A DNA stretch of 64,000 nt from an uncultured Shimia sp. (GCF_913054185.1 NZ_CAJXIV010000004.1:1-64000), one strand, 5' to 3'; shown: positions 26,551 to 34,786, numbered from the stretch's first letter. Numbers and translations: made by a program. Notes: generated from the letters alone by a model not told the origin.

Positions 26551-27141
26551 GTGTTTACTGGAATTATCACTGACGTTGGCGAAATTGTTGCGCTGGAGCA
26601 GCGCGGCGACCTGAAGGCACGCATCAAAACGGCTTATGACACCAGCGGCATTGAACTGGGCGCGTCGATTGCCAGTGAGGGGGTTTGCCTGACCGTTATC
26701 GCCTTGGGTGACGATTGGTATGATGTTGAAATTTCAGCGGAAACAGTCTCCAAAACCAATCTTGGTGATTGGAGTGAAGGCCGGGCCGTGAACCTTGAGC
26801 GGGCACTGAAGGTTGGTGACGAGCTGGGCGGGCATATCGTGTCTGGGCACGTTGATGGTGTGGCCGAGATTGTTGCTATGACCGATGAGGGTGACAGCAC
26901 GCGGTTTACCTTTAAGGCACCGGAAACTCTGGCAAAGTTCATTGCTCCCAAGGGATCTGTGGCGCTCAATGGCACGTCTTTGACGGTGAATGAGGTGGAC
27001 GGCTGTGACTTTGGTGTGAACATCATTCCACACACCAAAGATGTCACCACCTGGGGCAACGCCAAGGTCGGTGATAAGATCAACCTCGAGATCGACACGC
27101 TGGCGCGCTATGTGGCGCGGCTGTCGGAGATGTCGTCTTAA
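26551..27141 (+). CDS. ribE: Riboflavin synthase alpha chain
   Basis: 196 residues. GTG start with GGAG eight bases upstream, giving the invariant MFTGIITDVGEI. The two lumazine-binding barrels are visible as a repeat: SIASEGVCLTVI and SVALNGTSLTVNEV, with GGHIVSGHVDG in between. It dismutates two lumazines to riboflavin. Divergent from kpsS; the other rib genes are 3 kb downstream. Confidence 0.95.
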   Translation: MFTGIITDVGEIVALEQRGDLKARIKTAYDTSGIELGASIASEGVCLTVIALGDDWYDVEISAETVSKTNLGDWSEGRAVNLERALKVGDELGGHIVSGHVDGVAEIVAMTDEGDSTRFTFKAPETLAKFIAPKGSVALNGTSLTVNEVDGCDFGVNIIPHTKDVTTWGNAKVGDKINLEIDTLARYVARLSEMSS

Positions 27142-27271
27142 GCCACCGAACGGCGGTGGCAACGCGTCGGTATTACGGCTGTATCGCAGCTGTTTTGCGG
27201 AGGTGCGTTTTTGGCGCCTGTTGCATGGGCCGCCTGCGTTAAGACTTGCAAGGCGGGGGGGCAGCCCGCAG

Positions 27272-27301
27272 ACCCCCGAGGTATTTTTGGAGTGAGAAAG
27301 C
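27272..27301 (-). repeat. Dispersed intergenic motif, copy 2 (inverted)
   Basis: CCCCCGAGGTATTTTTGGAG, here on the opposite strand to copies 1 and 3, lies in the 243-base gap between ribE and sigZ. That gap also holds a seven-pair hairpin right after the ribE stop (27142-27160) without a T-run. Confidence 0.5.
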
Positions 27302-27384
27302 AAGGCTGCGCTTTGGGCGGCGGCCCTTGCAGTCTTTTGTCCGACGCCCCAATTTTGAGTTGAAAGACGCGCGAGGCAGATAAC

Positions 27385-27930
27385 ATGCAGCTGGATCAGA
27401 TTTGGCAGGACTACAGCGGCGCCTTGCGCGGCTTTCTGCGCAAGCGGGTGGCCAATGAGGCGGATGTGGAAGATCTGTTGCAGGACATCCTGATCAAGAC
27501 CCATGCGCATTTGTCCGACGTGCGAGACCCAGCGGCGCTTCGGGCTTGGCTGTTTCAAGTGGCGCGCAATGCGACCATTGATTTCTACCGCGCGCGCGGC
27601 AAGGCGCGGGCCGTTGATGCGGATGACCTTTGGTACGGCGACGCCGAGGAAGCAGGGGCGCTGCGGGAGTTGGAGGGCTGCGTGAGCGTGTTCCTGTCCG
27701 CTCTGCCAGAGCAAGATGCCGAATTGTTGCGGGCGGTGGACCTTGACGGACGACCGCAGAAAGACGTCGCGACGGAGATGGGGCTGGCCTACAGCACGCT
27801 CAAGTCCCGGGTGCAGGCCGCGCGGGAGAAAATGGCGGATCAGTATCGGGCGTGTTGTGCGATGGAACTGGGCGCCAGGGGAGAGATCCTAGAGGCGACG
27901 CCCAGAGAAAAGCGCTGTGGCGGTTGCTGA
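27385..27930 (+). CDS. sigZ: RNA polymerase sigma factor SigZ-like
   Basis: 181 residues. Region 2 (ANEADVEDLLQDILIKTH, LRAWLFQVARNATIDFYRAR) and region 4 (DLDGRPQKDVATEMGLAYSTLKSRV) are clear, and the C-terminus is cysteine-rich (RACCAMELG, KRCGGC) as in SigZ proteins. The cysteines could make it redox- or metal-responsive. No anti-sigma gene lies next to it; the adjacent genes are an M19-like protein and a glutathione transferase. Confidence 0.85.
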   Translation: MQLDQIWQDYSGALRGFLRKRVANEADVEDLLQDILIKTHAHLSDVRDPAALRAWLFQVARNATIDFYRARGKARAVDADDLWYGDAEEAGALRELEGCVSVFLSALPEQDAELLRAVDLDGRPQKDVATEMGLAYSTLKSRVQAAREKMADQYRACCAMELGARGEILEATPREKRCGGC

Positions 27931-27936
27931 GCTGGA

Positions 27937-29184
27937 TCAGCGGTTGAAGAACTTGCCCTCAAGTTCCTGACGCAGGCGCAGGCGTTCCGGGTATTCTTGC
28001 AGGAACTGCTCTGGCGGTTTGCCTTCCCAGACCTGGGCAAAGACCCGCATCTTGTTGCCGCCGTAGATTTTGGCGAGGTCTTCGTTGGTATAGCCGCGCG
28101 CCCAGAGATCGTCGGTCATGGCGGCGAGCATTTTGGCAAGTTCGCCATTGCCGGTGGCGCCTTTGTCAAACGCGTCAATCATATAGCCGCCATCATTGTA
28201 CATATCGGCATTGGCTGTGGCGAAAGCGACCACAAGCTCGGTGGAGAACATATCGTCCGTGGCGATACCCACATGGTCCACGCCAACCAGTTTCACATAA
28301 TAGTCGATCATGTCGGCAGCTTGCGCGGGGGAGATATCATCTGGCCAAATGCCATCCAACATCCACTCGGTAAACGTCGGTGAGATGTAGCCGCCAGATT
28401 TTGCCGCTCGCAGGGCTTCGTCATCCGGAATGGCGCGGTAGCAGCCTTGCGGCGTGGCGTTGGGTTCATTTGTGTAAAGGCCCGCCGGGACCGAGTGGGT
28501 GTAGACGTAGGGCACGCCGGGGTAGGTTTCATCCATGTAGTCCATGGCGTCATTGGCGGTTTTGGAGCCGGTGTGGCTCAGATCAAGCAAGATGCCAAAG
28601 CGCACCATTTCGTCGATGACTTTTTTGCCCCAGGGGGTGAGGCCAATGTCGCGGCCGTTTTGAGCAGCCAATTGGCCGGAGCCGGTGCGGAAGATGTCGT
28701 TGTAGGCCAGGATCATGGATTTTACGCCAATGTCCTTGAGCGCGGCCATCTTTTTCAAGTCACCGTTGAGAATGGTTGCGGTCTGACTGTTCCAGATCAC
28801 GGCGGTTTTGCCTTGAAGATGCGCGGCTTCGATGTCGCGGGTTTCATTCACGATCAGGTAGTTTTCCGGCTGTTGCGCCATGGCGGCGCGGAAGTGGTAG
28901 TGCTGCTCCAGAAAGGTCTCCCAGGACTGGTCCGCGGCGGCCAGGGTCATTTCGTGGCCGGTGATGCCGTTGTCCCGCGCCCGTTGGAAGTAGGTGTGCA
29001 GTTGCTCATATTCAGTCCAGCCGGTGCCGTAGGGACTGGCCAACATGCCAAGCACAATGGTGTCTTTCACAAACTGCGTGGCCTCCGGACTGGCCTCCCA
29101 GGTTTTGCTTTCTTCGCTGCCCAATGCGGGCAAGGCCAGACAGGCGGCGGTCAGGGCGGCAAAAGACACGGTGCGCAAAGACAT
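27937..29184 (-). CDS. Exported M19 (membrane dipeptidase)-like protein with altered metal site
   Basis: 415 residues. A signal peptide ([20 protein letters not shown]) and GGAGAG before the ATG at 29184 fix the start. The M19 fold is recognisable in [29 protein letters not shown] and [11 protein letters not shown]. The usual first His-x-Asp of M19 enzymes is replaced by the segment [13 protein letters not shown], and the bridging Glu region reads [12 protein letters not shown]. It may therefore bind one metal or have another reaction. The second M19 protein of the window (59164-60351) keeps all ligands. Confidence 0.75.
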   Translation of the reverse strand: MSLRTVSFAALTAACLALPALGSEESKTWEASPEATQFVKDTIVLGMLASPYGTGWTEYEQLHTYFQRARDNGITGHEMTLAAADQSWETFLEQHYHFRAAMAQQPENYLIVNETRDIEAAHLQGKTAVIWNSQTATILNGDLKKMAALKDIGVKSMILAYNDIFRTGSGQLAAQNGRDIGLTPWGKKVIDEMVRFGILLDLSHTGSKTANDAMDYMDETYPGVPYVYTHSVPAGLYTNEPNATPQGCYRAIPDDEALRAAKSGGYISPTFTEWMLDGIWPDDISPAQAADMIDYYVKLVGVDHVGIATDDMFSTELVVAFATANADMYNDGGYMIDAFDKGATGNGELAKMLAAMTDDLWARGYTNEDLAKIYGGNKMRVFAQVWEGKPPEQFLQEYPERLRLRQELEGKFFNR

Positions 29185-29333
29185 GGGGCTCTCCAATAAA
29201 TATGTGAAATTTGAACGTAGTATGCGGCGGGATGGCGATAAAACCAAAGGGGTTCGGAAAAACTTTGCGAAACTTGTCGTCTTTTTCCACTCTCCCGCGT
29301 CTTCAGGTCAAAGAGATCAAAAGGACACAGACA

Positions 29334-30050
29334 ATGATCAAAATTGTGAGCTTCAAAATCTGCCCGTTTGTGCAGCGAGTGACTGCGCTTCTGGAGGCCA
29401 AAGGGCTGGACTATCAGGTCGACTACATCTCGCTGTCGGACAAGCCGCAGTGGTTTTTGGACATTTCGCCCAACGGGCAGGTGCCGGTGATGGTGACCGA
29501 AGGCGGCGTGGCGCTGTTTGAGAGTGAGGCCATCATTGAATACATCGAAGAGGCCTATGCACCGCTAGAAGCGAATGTCTCGCTGGAGCAGAAGGCGTTG
29601 AACCGCGCGTGGTGTTACTTGGCGGCCAAGAACTACCTTGTGCAATGTGGCACCATGCGCAGCCGGGATGCGGAGACCTTGGCGGAGAAGTCGGCCAAGC
29701 TGGGCGCGGCGTTTGACAAGATCGAAAAGGCACTTGGGGACGGGCCGTTTTTTGGCGGTGACCAGCTTGGGGTCGTGGATATTGCCTGGCTGGTGCTGCT
29801 GCACCGGGCGCAGATCATCAAGGACCACACGGGGTATGATTTCCTGGACGGTCGTCCAAAAGTGCAGGCCTGGCAGGCGGAAATCATGGCGACTGGGCTA
29901 GCGCAGAAAGCCGGGGCGGAGGACTTTGAGGCGGCCTTCATCAATTTCTATCTGGCGGACGTGACTTATCTTGGGCGTGGCCTGAAAGAGGAAGCGCCAC
30001 AAGTGGCCGCCGCGGGTGGCTGTGGCACCGCAACCTCAGGATGTTGTTAG
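29334..30050 (+). CDS. Glutathione S-transferase family protein
   Basis: 238 residues. The thioredoxin-like N-terminal domain carries SFKICPFVQRV (probable catalytic Cys10, omega-like) and NGQVPVMV with the Glu-Ser glutathione-binding pair LFESEAI. An all-helical C-terminal domain follows (DQLGVVDIAWLVLL). The tail is unusual: AAAGGCGTATSGCC, with three cysteines. AAGGA lies eight bases before the ATG. The substrate is unknown. Confidence 0.88.
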   Translation: MIKIVSFKICPFVQRVTALLEAKGLDYQVDYISLSDKPQWFLDISPNGQVPVMVTEGGVALFESEAIIEYIEEAYAPLEANVSLEQKALNRAWCYLAAKNYLVQCGTMRSRDAETLAEKSAKLGAAFDKIEKALGDGPFFGGDQLGVVDIAWLVLLHRAQIIKDHTGYDFLDGRPKVQAWQAEIMATGLAQKAGAEDFEAAFINFYLADVTYLGRGLKEEAPQVAAAGGCGTATSGCC

Positions 30051-30052
30051 GC

Positions 30053-30094
30053 TTTCTCTTTCCGCAAATACCTCGGGGATGAATTGGCATCGCC
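30053..30094 (+). repeat. Dispersed intergenic motif, copy 3
   Basis: TTTCTCTTTCCGCAAATACC then TCGGGGATGAATTGGCATCG, closely matching copy 1 at 612-650. Located directly after the glutathione transferase stop. Confidence 0.5.
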
Positions 30095-30097
30095 AAA

Positions 30098-30140
30098 AAG
30101 GGGCAGCGCCCCTTCACAGGCTCAGCGCAGGCTGAGCCTG
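30098..30140 (+). terminator. Two adjacent hairpins after the glutathione transferase gene
   Basis: AAGGGGC-AGC-GCCCCTT (30098-30114) is followed at once by CAGGCTCAGC-GCAG-GCTGAGCCTG (30117-30140), the second with perfect 10-base arms and then TCTTC. Together they probably stop the upstream transcript; the T-run is weak. The rest of the 240-base gap to ribBX shows no FMN riboswitch. Confidence 0.45.
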
Positions 30141-30290
30141 TCTTCAAGATCAAAGCGCAAGCGCTAACATCCCGGAAGCTCTGCATGTGCGCACAGTGTC
30201 GTTGCGTTTTTGAGCCTTCGGGTGTCGTGGCTGCACTTTTATTTATGGCCCGCATGGTCTATCTCAGCCGCAACACAGCGGAGACAGCCC

Positions 30291-31412
30291 ATGTCCTTTG
30301 AAAATCCCGGCCCCGTCGAGCAAAGCCTGCGTGACGCGATCAGCCCCATTGAAGAAATCATCGAAGAGGCTCGTCAGGGCCGCATCTATATTCTTGTGGA
30401 TCATGAGGATCGCGAAAACGAGGGTGACTTTATCATCCCGGCTGAATTTGCGGATGCGACTGCGATCAATTTTATGGCCACGCATGGCCGCGGGTTGATC
30501 TGTCTGCCGATGACAGCAGAACGCATTGACCATCTTGATCTGCCGATGATGGCGGTAAACAACTCGTCGCGGCATGAGACAGCTTTCACTGTATCGATTG
30601 AGGCACGTGAAGGTGTGAGCACCGGGATTTCTGCTGGCGACCGGGCGCTGACCATTGCCACAGCAATCAATGAGCAGAACACCATGGCAGCTTTGGCAAC
30701 ACCGGGGCATGTGTTCCCGCTGCGTGCCAAACGTGGTGGGGTGCTGGTGCGGGCAGGGCATACTGAGGCCTCCGTTGACATTTCCCGTCTGGCAGGGTGT
30801 CACCCAAGCGCAGTGATCTGTGAGATCATGAACGACGACGGCACCATGGCGCGTCTGCCAGAGCTGGTTGAAGTGGCCAAGAAACATGGCCTGAAAATTG
30901 GCACCATCAGCGATTTGATTGCCTACCGCTCGCGTGTGGACAACGAAGTGGTTGAGACCTCGCGCGAAACAGTGGCGTCGGAATACGGCGGTGACTGGGA
31001 CATGCGGATTTTCACCGATCAGATCCACGGCATTGAGCATGTGGTGATGATCAAAGGCGATATCACCACACCGGAGCCGGTGTTGGCGCGGACCCATGCG
31101 TTACATGAGGCCAGCGACGTGTTGGGGCTAGGGCCGAAGTCTGTAAACGAGCTTCCAGCGGCGATGCGCAAAATTGCCGATGAGGGGCGGGGTGTTGTCT
31201 GCCTGTTCCGCGAGGTGCGCCACAGCCTCTATGCCGAAGAGGATGAAGGCCCACGCACGGTGAAGCGCACCGGTCTGGGCGCGCAAATCCTGTCCAATCT
31301 GGGCTGCAAAAAGTTGATCCTGCTGACAGACAGCCCACAAACAAAGTATCTTGGTCTGGACGCTTACGGGCTGTCCATTGTGGGCACCCGCCCGATCCTG
31401 ACGGAGGAATAA
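30291..31412 (+). CDS. ribB: 3,4-dihydroxy-2-butanone 4-phosphate synthase with degenerate GTP cyclohydrolase II domain (RibBX type)
   Basis: 373 residues. The RibB half is complete: VDHEDRENEGDFI (residues 36-48), THGRGLICLPM, TGISAGDRA and HTEASVDISRLAG. The C-terminal half aligns with GTP cyclohydrolase II but lacks the zinc-site block SECLTGD...RCDCG: at that place it reads ARTHALHEASDVLGLGP with no cysteine. The fold-end motif LTDSPQTKYLGLDAYGL is kept. This fits the RibBX fusion described in proteobacteria, so GTP cyclohydrolase II activity should come from a separate ribA elsewhere. Next gene is ribH, three bases away. Confidence 0.9.
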   Translation: MSFENPGPVEQSLRDAISPIEEIIEEARQGRIYILVDHEDRENEGDFIIPAEFADATAINFMATHGRGLICLPMTAERIDHLDLPMMAVNNSSRHETAFTVSIEAREGVSTGISAGDRALTIATAINEQNTMAALATPGHVFPLRAKRGGVLVRAGHTEASVDISRLAGCHPSAVICEIMNDDGTMARLPELVEVAKKHGLKIGTISDLIAYRSRVDNEVVETSRETVASEYGGDWDMRIFTDQIHGIEHVVMIKGDITTPEPVLARTHALHEASDVLGLGPKSVNELPAAMRKIADEGRGVVCLFREVRHSLYAEEDEGPRTVKRTGLGAQILSNLGCKKLILLTDSPQTKYLGLDAYGLSIVGTRPILTEE

Positions 31413-31415
31413 GTC

Positions 31416-31967
31416 ATGGCTGGCGCTGAAATACACTACATCATGCCACGTGCGGAGTTTGATAAGCCGGTGAAGCTCGCGATTGTGATCTCGCCTTACT
31501 ACAAAGATATCGCCGACAATATGCTGGCGGGGGCTGTGGCAGAGATCGAAGCGGCTGGCGGCACCTATGAAGTGGTGCAAGTGCCAGGTGCGTTGGAAAT
31601 CCCAACCGCGATTGGCATTGCTGAACGTATGAGCAACTTTGATGGCTATGTCGCTTTGGGTTGTGTCATTCGTGGTGAGACCACGCATTATGAGACCGTG
31701 TGTAACGACAGTTCCCGCGCGATTCAGATGCTGGGCCTGCAAGGCCTGTGCATCGGCAATGGTATCCTGACCGTGGAAAACCGCACCCAGGCCGAAGTGC
31801 GGGCGGATCCTGAGGATCAGAACAAAGGCGGCGGCGCGGCCGCTGCGGCCTTGCATCTTGTGGCGTTGGGCCGTAAGTGGGGCGCTCAGCGCAAAGGCGT
31901 TGGGTTTTTGCCCGATGCTGAGGAATATAAGCTGGCAGGCGAACTCAAGGACAACCCAACAGCATGA
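31416..31967 (+). CDS. ribH: 6,7-dimethyl-8-ribityllumazine synthase
   Basis: 183 residues. Conserved lumazine synthase blocks are VVQVPGALEIPTAI, GYVALGCVIRGETTHYE and GLCIGNGILTVE, with ENRTQAEVRAD near the C-terminus. It condenses the RibB product with the ribitylamino pyrimidine. It overlaps nusB by four bases. Confidence 0.95.
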   Translation: MAGAEIHYIMPRAEFDKPVKLAIVISPYYKDIADNMLAGAVAEIEAAGGTYEVVQVPGALEIPTAIGIAERMSNFDGYVALGCVIRGETTHYETVCNDSSRAIQMLGLQGLCIGNGILTVENRTQAEVRADPEDQNKGGGAAAAALHLVALGRKWGAQRKGVGFLPDAEEYKLAGELKDNPTA

Positions 31968-32434
31968 CCCTATCCGGTAACCAGAAACGTAAGATGAAAT
32001 CGGCCTCCCGCTTGTATGCGGTGCAGGCGCTCTTTCAGATGGAAAGCTCGGGCCAGACTGTGGATCAGGTGCGGGTGGAGTTTCTGGATCACCGGTTTGG
32101 TGCCGAAGTGGACGACAATTCCGACATGATTGAGGGCGATGTGGATCACTTCCGCAAGACGCTTGAAGATGCGGTGAATTATCAGGCGCCCATTGACCAG
32201 ATGACCGACCGCGCCTTGGTCGCCGCATGGCCAATTGACCGGATTGATCCTACTATCCGGGCATTGTTCCGGGCGGCTGGTGCTGAATTGCTGCAAAGCG
32301 ATGTGCCCGCCAAAGTGGCGATCACCGAATATGTGGCGATTGCCAATGCCTTCTTCCCGGAAGGCAAAGAGGGCAAGTTTGTGAACGCCGTGCTCGATCA
32401 TATGGCACGCGAAGCCAAGCCGGAGGCGTTTTAA
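31964..32434 (+). CDS. nusB: Transcription antitermination protein NusB
   Basis: 156 residues with the NusB pattern: ASRLYAVQALFQME, RALVAAWPIDRIDPTIRALFRAAGAEL, VAITEYVAIANAFFPEGKEGKFVNAVLD. It acts with NusE in rRNA antitermination. Its stop overlaps the stop of the convergent HxlR gene (TTAA), so the two transcripts overlap tail to tail. Confidence 0.93.
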   Translation: MTLSGNQKRKMKSASRLYAVQALFQMESSGQTVDQVRVEFLDHRFGAEVDDNSDMIEGDVDHFRKTLEDAVNYQAPIDQMTDRALVAAWPIDRIDPTIRALFRAAGAELLQSDVPAKVAITEYVAIANAFFPEGKEGKFVNAVLDHMAREAKPEAF

Positions 32435-32835
32435 GCGCCTCTGTCCGGCTGGTGGTTTGCGCCAGCCTTTGCCGCTTGTTGCGGCGTCATTTCCATAAAA
32501 TAGGCCGGTGGGGTCCAGGTGTGCGCCAAATGCGCATTGGACCAGCGTGTGAGGCTTTGCACCAGAGGCAGTAAATCCGCACCTTTTTGGGTGAGGTAAT
32601 AGCTGTAGCGCGTTGGATTTGTTTGATATTCACGCTTAAGAATAAGTCCGTTTTCTTCCATCTGCGACAGCCGTGATGCCAGAATATTGGTGGTGATCTT
32701 TTCCGGGCTGTCGATGAAATCCGCGTATTTGCATTTGCCGGTCAGCATGTCCCGCAGGACCACCAACGTCCAACGATCCCCAACAATTTCAAGGCCTGAG
32801 GCAATTGGGCACCCGGATCTGTTTTTCTTGGCCAT
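32431..32835 (-). CDS. HxlR family transcriptional regulator
   Basis: 134 residues. The HxlR winged helix is complete: CPIASGLEIVGDRWTLVVLRD, KITTNILASRLSQMEENGLI and YYLTQKGADLLPLV. Cys9 near the N-terminus is the position that acts as a redox sensor in some relatives. It is divergent from a GFA-family gene, with a 10-base palindrome between them that is the likely operator. Confidence 0.88.
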   Translation of the reverse strand: MAKKNRSGCPIASGLEIVGDRWTLVVLRDMLTGKCKYADFIDSPEKITTNILASRLSQMEENGLILKREYQTNPTRYSYYLTQKGADLLPLVQSLTRWSNAHLAHTWTPPAYFMEMTPQQAAKAGANHQPDRGA

Positions 32836-32862
32836 GTAAGGGCTCTCTCCGCCTGTTTAAGA

Positions 32863-32887
32863 AGTCACTTGCATTTTGCAAGCGACT
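32863..32887. promoter_or_regulatory. Probable HxlR operator
   Basis: AGTCACTTGC (32863-32872), five bases, GCAAGCGACT (32878-32887): nine of ten positions pair. It lies in the 90-base gap between divergent HxlR and GFA genes, about 28 bases from the HxlR start and 39 from the GFA start. Confidence 0.65.
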
Positions 32888-32925
32888 CACTCTAGGGTCA
32901 AGCCAAATCAGCAAGGAGAGACGAT

Positions 32926-33369
32926 ATGGCGGTAGCATTTTCGGGAAGTTGTTTGTGTGGATCGGTGACATTTGAGAGCACGATGGAGCCGATGGCCGTG
33001 GGTCATTGCCATTGTGAAGATTGCCGCAAATCCAGCGGCACGGGGCATTGCACCCATGTCGCGGTGCGGGAGGATGCACTGACGTTGAGCGGCGCGGTGA
33101 CCGCGTTTGAGAAACCGGCGGACAGCGGCAACCTGGTGAGCCGGCACTTCTGCGGCACTTGTGGGTCGCCCGTTTATTCCACCAATGCGGCTCAGCCAGG
33201 ATCGATCTTTCTGCGGGCGTCGATTTTGGATCAACTTGAGAAATACACCGCCCAACTTGCGGTGTGGACCAACCGCGCCACAGCCTTTGATCCGGTGGAC
33301 AAAACGCTGATGGGGTTTGAAGCGGAAATTCCGCCGGAGGTCATGGCGGAGATGATGGCGGCAGAGTGA
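32926..33369 (+). CDS. GFA family protein (glutathione-dependent formaldehyde-activating enzyme-like)
   Basis: 147 residues. Zinc-binding cysteines are seen in GSCLCGSV, GHCHCEDCRKSSG and RHFCGTCGSP. The family binds zinc and, in Gfa itself, accelerates S-hydroxymethylglutathione formation; most members have no proven substrate. Divergent from, and probably controlled by, the HxlR regulator. Confidence 0.85.
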   Translation: MAVAFSGSCLCGSVTFESTMEPMAVGHCHCEDCRKSSGTGHCTHVAVREDALTLSGAVTAFEKPADSGNLVSRHFCGTCGSPVYSTNAAQPGSIFLRASILDQLEKYTAQLAVWTNRATAFDPVDKTLMGFEAEIPPEVMAEMMAAE

Positions 33370-33519
33370 GGTCGCACAGGTTTTAAGCAGTTGTTAAGGA
33401 TGGCAGGGCAGGGTGGCGCGCACGACGGGCTGCCCTGTGTCATTGTGGCGCGTGTCGCGCAGCTGTGACTTGCCGTTCTGATGGCGCTGTCGTTTAATGG
33501 TGTTTGAGGAGGCACTGCC

Positions 33520-33846
33520 ATGCCAAAGCTGATTTCGCTCTATATTCGTCAAGTGGCTATTGGGTTCGCCATTTCCGCCGCTTTTGTGACGATGCTGCTT
33601 TACTTCAACATTGCCAATCTCTGGCATCTGGTGAGCAGCAGCTCTGACGGCATTCTGGCGGTGGGTGTGATGTGGGTGCTCAATGGTATTGTGTTTGCCG
33701 GCGTGCAATTTGGCATCGCAGTCATGCGCATGAAAGAGGATGACCATCCGGGTGGCGGAAAACGCGGCATGCTGCCAGTGATGCTGGCAGAGCCGGTGCC
33801 GGTGAAGATTGATCGCAAGCCGCAGACGCGCCAGACCCACCGCTAA
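33520..33846 (+). CDS. Small two-helix membrane protein
   Basis: 108 residues. Two transmembrane segments are predicted (about 12-33 and 45-68, FAISAAFVTMLLYFNI and ILAVGVMWVLNGIVFAG), then a polar tail rich in Pro and Arg. GAGGAGG lies before the ATG. The family is not recognised. The preceding 150 bases (33370-33519) hold no other gene. A strong terminator follows. Confidence 0.7.
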   Translation: MPKLISLYIRQVAIGFAISAAFVTMLLYFNIANLWHLVSSSSDGILAVGVMWVLNGIVFAGVQFGIAVMRMKEDDHPGGGKRGMLPVMLAEPVPVKIDRKPQTRQTHR

Positions 33847-33870
33847 ACCCTTTAGAACGTCGTACGTTTA

Positions 33871-33900
33871 AGCGCCCCGCAATTGGGGCGCTTTTGTTTT
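33871..33900 (+). terminator. Intrinsic terminator
   Basis: AGCGCCCC (33871-33878), loop GCAATT, GGGGCGCT (33885-33892), then TTTGTTTT. Separates the membrane-protein gene from the convergent SRPBCC gene, which begins on the other strand three bases later. Confidence 0.9.
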
Positions 33901-33902
33901 GG

Positions 33903-34340
33903 TCACTGCATGTCATGCAGGTTGGACAGGAAGCCGTGCCAGCCTTTGTCGAGCGCCATAACCAGGCCAAAGCCGTCGACATTGGTGGGTAGGCCAGAAT
34001 GGATCAGCGTCAGCCGCGTGCCGCCGGGGGCTTCGGAAAGTTCCCACTCCACGGTGCTCATGGCGCCGTCCATCGGCCCCACTGTGAAATCCCACTTCAT
34101 GTAGTCATGTGGGGTGGCTTTCACCACTTTACCCCAGCACATGCGGTCGCCATCTTTTTGCGACGTCAGCGTGTAGTCTTCGCCCTCTGCGAGGTCTTTC
34201 TCAGCTGGGTGAAACCATTCGTTGAGCAGGTCAGCTTTGGTCAGGAACTCCCAGACGCGGGTCTTGGGTGCGGCCAGAAAAACCGATTTGCGAATGGTGG
34301 TGTCTTGGGAAAGCTCAGCCATTGTTGTGTCCAGTGTCAT
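33903..34340 (-). CDS. SRPBCC/AHSA1 domain protein
   Basis: 145 residues. The typical AHSA1 pattern is RVWEFLTKADLLNEWFHP, GEDYTLTSQKDGDRMCWGKVV and STVEWELSEAPGGTRLTLIHSG, a START-like ligand-binding fold. AGGA eight bases before the ATG at 34340 supports that start, which overlaps the upstream ArsR gene by 26 bases. ArsR/AHSA1 pairs are common; the ligand is unknown. Confidence 0.85.
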   Translation of the reverse strand: MTLDTTMAELSQDTTIRKSVFLAAPKTRVWEFLTKADLLNEWFHPAEKDLAEGEDYTLTSQKDGDRMCWGKVVKATPHDYMKWDFTVGPMDGAMSTVEWELSEAPGGTRLTLIHSGLPTNVDGFGLVMALDKGWHGFLSNLHDMQ

Positions 34341-34659
34341 CTGTGGTGTCCTTTTCAATTGCGGTTTTCAATGCGTCGAGACGGTCGTCCCAGAATTGAT
34401 CAAACCATCCCATCCATTCCAGCGCAGGTTTGAGGGCCAAGGCGTTGAGAGAATTGACCTTTTCTCGGCCGCGCGGGGCAACCTCGATCAATCCGCCGTC
34501 ACTGAGCACCACAAGGTGCTTTTTCACAGCGGCGCGGGTCATATCAAAGTTCTCAGCCACTTCGGCTATGGTCATCGGCTCCTGTCCTAAAAGGCGCAGG
34601 ATGTCGCGACGGGTGGGATCGCCAAGGGCGCGGAACACGGGTTGTAGGTGATCGGGCAT
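34315..34659 (-). CDS. ArsR family transcriptional regulator
   Basis: 114 residues. Winged helix of the ArsR/SmtB class: VFRALGDPTRRDILRLL, MTIAEVAENFDMTRAAVKKHLVVL and GGLIEVAPRGREKVNSL. Metal-binding cysteines of ArsR proper are absent, as in the AHSA1-linked subgroup. A TTG at 34674 is possible; the ATG at 34659 is preferred. Two copies of a palindrome lie upstream, overlapping an AT-rich -10 region, so autorepression is likely. Confidence 0.88.
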   Translation of the reverse strand: MPDHLQPVFRALGDPTRRDILRLLGQEPMTIAEVAENFDMTRAAVKKHLVVLSDGGLIEVAPRGREKVNSLNALALKPALEWMGWFDQFWDDRLDALKTAIEKDTTDDTGHNNG

Positions 34660-34676
34660 AACAGTCTCGCTCAAGT

Positions 34677-34718
34677 GATACCATTTGGTATCTCAATATA
34701 TATGATACCATTTGGTAC
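34677..34718. promoter_or_regulatory. Double operator of the ArsR gene
   Basis: GATACCATTTGGTATC (34677-34692) and GATACCATTTGGTAC (34704-34718) repeat the same palindrome 27 bases apart, flanking TATATAT, a likely -10 element for the minus-strand ArsR gene. Confidence 0.75.
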
Positions 34719-34786
34719 TGAGTCAAGTGGCCTCTGACATAACGCAAGCGCGGACCAAAAAGGCAGCCGCTGATGGGGGGATTTGA

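Noticed and set aside
27142-27160. Hairpin after ribE as an intrinsic terminator
   Set aside because: Seven-pair stem GCCACCG/CGGTGGC without any T-run.
30051-30290. FMN riboswitch upstream of ribBX
   Set aside because: None of the conserved FMN aptamer blocks (such as GGGGCAGGGTGAAATTCC) are present; only hairpins and the repeat motif.
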